From Talinum fruticosum (Eukaryota > Streptophyta > Magnoliopsida > Caryophyllales > Talinaceae), in NCBI GenBank assembly GCA_021018815.1, contig JAITYX010000003.1, positions 8,430,501 to 8,494,500 on the forward strand: a stretch of 64,000 bases of DNA. Direction: 5' to 3'. Both the position numbers and the translations under genes were made by a program. How positions within the stretch are numbered: the first letter of the stretch is position 1; every line of letters starts with the position of its first letter. Below, piece by piece: positions 60,014 to 64,000 of the stretch. Under the pieces are notes generated by a model. The model ran no database searches and was not told where the DNA came from. It was given only the letters and a program-made list of their open reading frames with translations.

Positions 60014-62412
60014 TGTTAGCTTGTCTCGTACAGCTACAAATTAAACCACTACTTAGGCTTATAATAAACAATATAGCATAGGGAAGTGGGGATCGAATCC
60101 ACGAGGAAAGATGATGTAAAAATCAAACTTTCAATCTAATTAAACTTACTACTCTAGTTATTTTGTTTAACTTTGTAGAACTCAAACAAATCAAATTAAA
60201 CTACTAAATTGCTAAATTTAATTCTGAGAAAGACTTCTGAAATTATGCAACTTTATTATGATAATCTAAATTTGACGAAACTATCCTAATTAATTCTGGA
60301 AAATTCAAAACAGAAAATCAAATAAAAACTTAAACAGAAAATTAAAACATAGAATAACTCAGAATTTAATAACTAAAATTAACAGAAAATTGTCTAACAA
60401 TATATAAATAACCTAGACAGAATACAAAATTTATAATAACCCAGAAATATATTTTTTTAATATTTTTTAGAATAATTGAAACAGAAAACTAGAGCAGAAA
60501 ATAAACAAATCTAAAATAGAAAGTTAAATAAGTAAAATTCTGCATTAAATTAATTATGAAAATAAATACTAAAATTATCTAGAATAATAACACTAATTTT
60601 TTAGACCTAAACAGACCCTAAAAATATAAAAATAAAATTTAAAATCGAATTTACAAAATTATTTAACTAAAAACCTGCAATAATTAAATTCAAGGATTAA
60701 ATCTGAAAAATTATCAAATTAATTCCAAAAATTCTAAAATTTAATCACATAAAACTAGGACTCTGTCTTAATCCTAAAAGAAGATAAAACACGAAAAATA
60801 ATAAAAGAAACTATTTTAAAACTAATTTCTAACCATTGACTCAAAAATAATAAAAGCTGACAGAAAAATAATCTGAAAATTAAAATATATAAAGACTCAA
60901 AATTAAACTAAGATAAAATTAACAAAACTAACCTAAAATACTGATCTTTAGGGAGGGGGAATAATTAATTTGATAATAAAAGACTATAAATTTATAAATA
61001 AAAATTAACAAACTCAAGAAAATAACTAAAAAGCAAACAAGTAATTATCAAAGATATTAAATTTATAAAAACATTTAGTATAATCTATATCCACCATGCA
61101 AATTATTATTTATCATTAACACACAAATTGATCTACCCATGAGCTAAACTGTAGAAGACAACCACTAGCGGATCTTCCCGTTTTTCCTTAAATATTAGTT
61201 TACTTAGGCCTATCCCTAATATAAACCCTACTAATATTGATAACCCTAACACTAGCACTAGAATTTAATCAAATTAGAGCATTAAGTATTAGAAAAACAT
61301 CATCTAGCACCTAATAACCAATCTACTAGCAAATTGATTTAAGAAGGATCTATGATAATTTCCTAATTAAAAGAAATGGGTATGAGCCATCCATGATTAA
61401 CTACGGTGATACTTATGTCTAAAAGATCAAGCGATTACGTACTTAAACCCTTTAAACTATCATATAAATTTATATAAAACTAATTAGTGTGCACTCTAAT
61501 TAATTAGATATAAAGTCATAAACATTAAAATCAAATTATCATAGAATCATGGATCGAATCAATAAGACAATAAAGATCGAAACTTTGTTTCAAAATAAAT
61601 AATTTAACATGGTTTCAAGTAGATTATACGAAGTATAAAAAACTACTCACACATGATGTAATTTAAAACACGTAATCTAAATAAAAATAGTATCTTTAAT
61701 TTTAATTTAATAATAAAAATTCAATCTTTACTAGTAAAAAAATTACAATACTAAATAATACTACTGATATTAGTTTCTTCGACCACGGGACGATGACGTT
61801 GATGATGATTAGCAACGATGTTGATGGCTGGTCTGTGACTTTGAAGATGATGAAGATGATTACGGGATTGTATGAAATATTATGATGATGGTGGATAAGA
61901 AAAGATGCGCAACGAAAGAAGTTAGGCAGCGAAGGAAGTGGATGATGAACAGACTAGCCAAGAGAGGTGATGGTGTGAGATATTGTGAGCAGAGTGGAAT
62001 GGCAGCGAAGAAGGGGCAGCTGGTGTATGTGTCCGGCCAGCCAAGAGGCAGCAAGGGCTGCGTGGGGCTCCTCTCTATGATGATGAGGGTAAGTGATATA
62101 TATACGGTGAAGAAGCTAGGGTTATTCCTCTTTTTCTCTTCCAAGTTTCCTTTTCTCTTCTAATTAGGATTTCTTAAACTATAATATCATAAAATAAATA
62201 TTTTATGACATATTATATTTATTGACCAGACTTTATATCTTTTCTTGGATGCTTGTATGTAGCTAAAAACCCACTTTTAACGTCTTTTCTCTTCTTCCCC
62301 AATTTATTCGATAATTATCTATAAATAGACAAAATAGGATAAATTAGATAAAATAAACTATATAATATAAACTAAATAACTACTAAAAATATGTATAAAA
62401 TGCGACTTAACA
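60014..62412. mobile_element. Solo LTR or LTR-type insertion, 2.4 kb, TSD GGAAG
   Basis: Begins TGTTAGC and ends TTAACA, flanked on both sides by GGAAG (60009-60013 and 62413-62417). The protease reading resumes across it exactly. The interior is very AT-rich and non-coding, with GTGGGGATCGAATCCACGAG near 60086. On the plus strand a TATATATACGG near 62096 may be a TATA box. A minus frame 61860-62144 and a plus frame at 61882 overlap and show no domain. There is no repeat of the left terminus near the right end, so it is a single LTR. The family is not assigned. Confidence 0.85.
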
Positions 62413-63775
62413 GGAAGATTATGGGAATTGGTAAAGTTAGCCATAGTGATAACTCGATCAACCCTATTTATCTTGTCAAAGTACTCAAATACAATTTTCT
62501 AAATATATCCAAACTTTGTGATAAAGGCCAATAAGTAAGATTTATCCGGACAAATTATTTCATCTCGAGACGCAACCACAAATGAAAGAAACCTGTCACG
62601 TCTAAGGTCGGGTAACATTTACACTATCTTTTTAAGTGATTCAACTCAGCATTTATCTTGTCTAAAAGTAGTAGTTAGTGATGATTCTTGGACATGGCAT
62701 CATAGATTAGGTCATATTAGCATGCATACAATTAAGAAATTGTCTTCACAAGGGTTAGTCCGAGGACTTCCTAAATGTGCATTTAACAAAGATAAAATTT
62801 GTGATGCATGTACAAAAGGTAAACAAGCCAGATCTTCACTCAAACCACTTAAAAATGTTTCCACCTCAAAAGTGGTCGAACTTATTCACATGGATTTGTG
62901 TGCTGAAATTCCTGTAAAGAGCTTAGGAGGCAAATCATATGTGCTTGTAATTATTGATGATTATTCAAGATTTACCTGTATGTGTTTTCTTAAGAATGAG
63001 AAGGAAGCATTCAAGGAGTTCATCGAGTATGCAGACAAATTCAAGTAGAATGCGGGACTCAAATTGTAAGAGTCGGAACCGACCATGGAAGGGAATGAAT
63101 GTTTTGAGTTTGTTGATTTACGCGCCAAATTTGGGATCTTCCACTACTTCTCGACACCAAGAATGCCCCAAAAAAATGGAGTGGTGGAAAGAAAGAAGCG
63201 AAATCTTGATGAAATTGGTAGGACAATAATGATTGAAAATAAACTAGCCTACTACTTCGGGTCGAGGCAGTAAACACCGCAAATTATACATTAAACAGAT
63301 GCCTCATTCGCCCAACCCTAAAGAAAACACCTTATGAGCTCTACAAAGGGAAGAAACACAACATTTCCTACTTCAAACCTTTTGGGTGTAAGTGCTTTGT
63401 ACATAACAATGGTAAGGATCATTTAACCAAATTTGATGCAAGGTCGGATGAAGGTATATTTCTTAGCTATTCAATTTACAACAAAGTTTTTCGTGTTTTC
63501 AATAAAAAGACTAACAAAATGGAAGAAAGTATCCACGTTGTCTTTGCTGAGATTGATAATGGTAGGATGAGTGAGTGTACGTTCTCCGACATCAAACCGA
63601 ACAAAGATGATAATGATCTAGTTCAAGTTGAGCTCAGAATGTTGGAAAACAAAATAACCGAGGAACCAATCGACCCAATTCTAGACTCGGCTCGGACTAC
63701 GAAGCTTAAGAAGAGACCGAGACTCAACCAACCAATGAAGAAAATGTTCGAGACTCAAACCTGGTAAATCAAAGG
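62413..63775 (+). pseudogene. Sirevirus protease end and integrase, copy D, nearly complete
   Basis: After the TSD it reads KIMGIGKVSHSDNSINPIYL, then VLKYNFLNISKLCDKG. The pre-integrase zinc domain is WTWHHRLGHISMHTIKKL with CDACTKGKQ (62722-62850). The core has VELIHMDLCAEIPVKSLGG (first Asp), KSYVLVIIDDYSRFTCM, RVGTDHGRE (second Asp, near 63070, beside a frameshift) and GVVERKKRNLDEIGRTIM (catalytic Glu). Then come KTPYELYKGKK and the tail NKKTNKMEESIHVVFAEIDN (63519-63767). It is the best preserved integrase in the window but has stops at 63046 and 63270 or nearby. Confidence 0.9.
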
Positions 63776-64000
63776 TCGGGTAAAGTTTTCAAGTATATTT
63801 CTAGTAATCCTCCTGAGAATATCATCTCAAGCATTAACTCGAGTCCGCAAACTCATTCTTCTTTGCAAAATCTTTCTGCATTTTCTGCATTCATCTCATT
63901 GATTAAACCTAAGAATGTAATAGAAGCCTTACTTGAACCCGAATGTGTAGAGGTTGAACTATCCCAATTTGAGAGAAACCAAGCTTGGACATTAACCAAA
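63776..64000 (+). pseudogene. Start of RT domain, copy D, runs off the window
   Basis: The linker (SQTHSSLQNLSAFSAFISLI-like; INPKNVIEALLEPE-like) and then LSQFERNQAWTLTK are readable at 63945-64000 with frame slips. This is the intact single-copy version of the segment amplified at 1-5881. Confidence 0.85.

Noticed and set aside
61860..62163. Overlapping frames on both strands inside the 2.4-kb insertion
   Set aside because: No recognisable domain, and both strands are open over the same bases; probably a GAT/CAT-rich stretch.

Overview
The window looks like repeat-rich nuclear DNA of a flowering plant, probably a eudicot. It is AT-rich. It carries plant-specific LTR retrotransposon lineages (a Sirevirus-type Ty1/copia family, a Tat/Athila-type Ty3/gypsy element and a chromovirus), two CACTA elements with the CACTACTAGAAA-type terminus, hAT- and Harbinger-like MITEs, an L1-like LINE remnant, and a captured fragment of a gene resembling plastid maltose exporter MEX1. 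The species cannot be named from the sequence. All assignments come from reading translations and motifs by eye; no search was run.

Layout. 1-5881: a tandem array of eleven ~535-bp units, each made from the integrase-tail-to-RT-start segment of a copia polyprotein; it runs off the left edge. 5882-11341: the rest of that element (copy A), with RT/RNase H, a separate envelope-like ORF with its own TATA box, polypurine tract and 3' LTR. 11342-15445: minus-strand remains of a Tat-type gypsy pol. 15446-16816: LTR-like DNA with three long hairpins. 16817-19690: a reverse-oriented gypsy-type LTR. 19938-28233: a copia-type LTR split by a 7.8-kb CACTA element (20202-28013) carrying decayed TNP2- and TNPA-type genes. 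28922-34292: MITEs around the only convincing host gene, a small two-part minus-strand gene at about 31458-32155. 34845-39981: copy B of the sirevirus (5'-truncated pol, envelope-like ORF, LTR). 39982-49560: mostly non-coding AT-rich DNA with a LINE fragment, a minus-strand chromovirus pol split by a MITE, and a CACTA end. 49570-59020: copy C of the sirevirus, split by a solo LTR of the same family (TSD AAGAA) that is itself split by a Pack-CACTA-like element carrying the MEX1-like exons. About 59050-64000: gag/protease/integrase/RT-start of copy D, split by a 2.4-kb solo LTR (TSD GGAAG).

No gene set here forms a pathway. The interest is structural: a copia pol segment amplified into a satellite with higher-order repeats; an envelope-like ORF with a recurring TATA box; an env-to-gag junction with no LTR between; an intron-containing gene fragment inside a CACTA element; and base-paired repeats with compensatory changes in an LTR.
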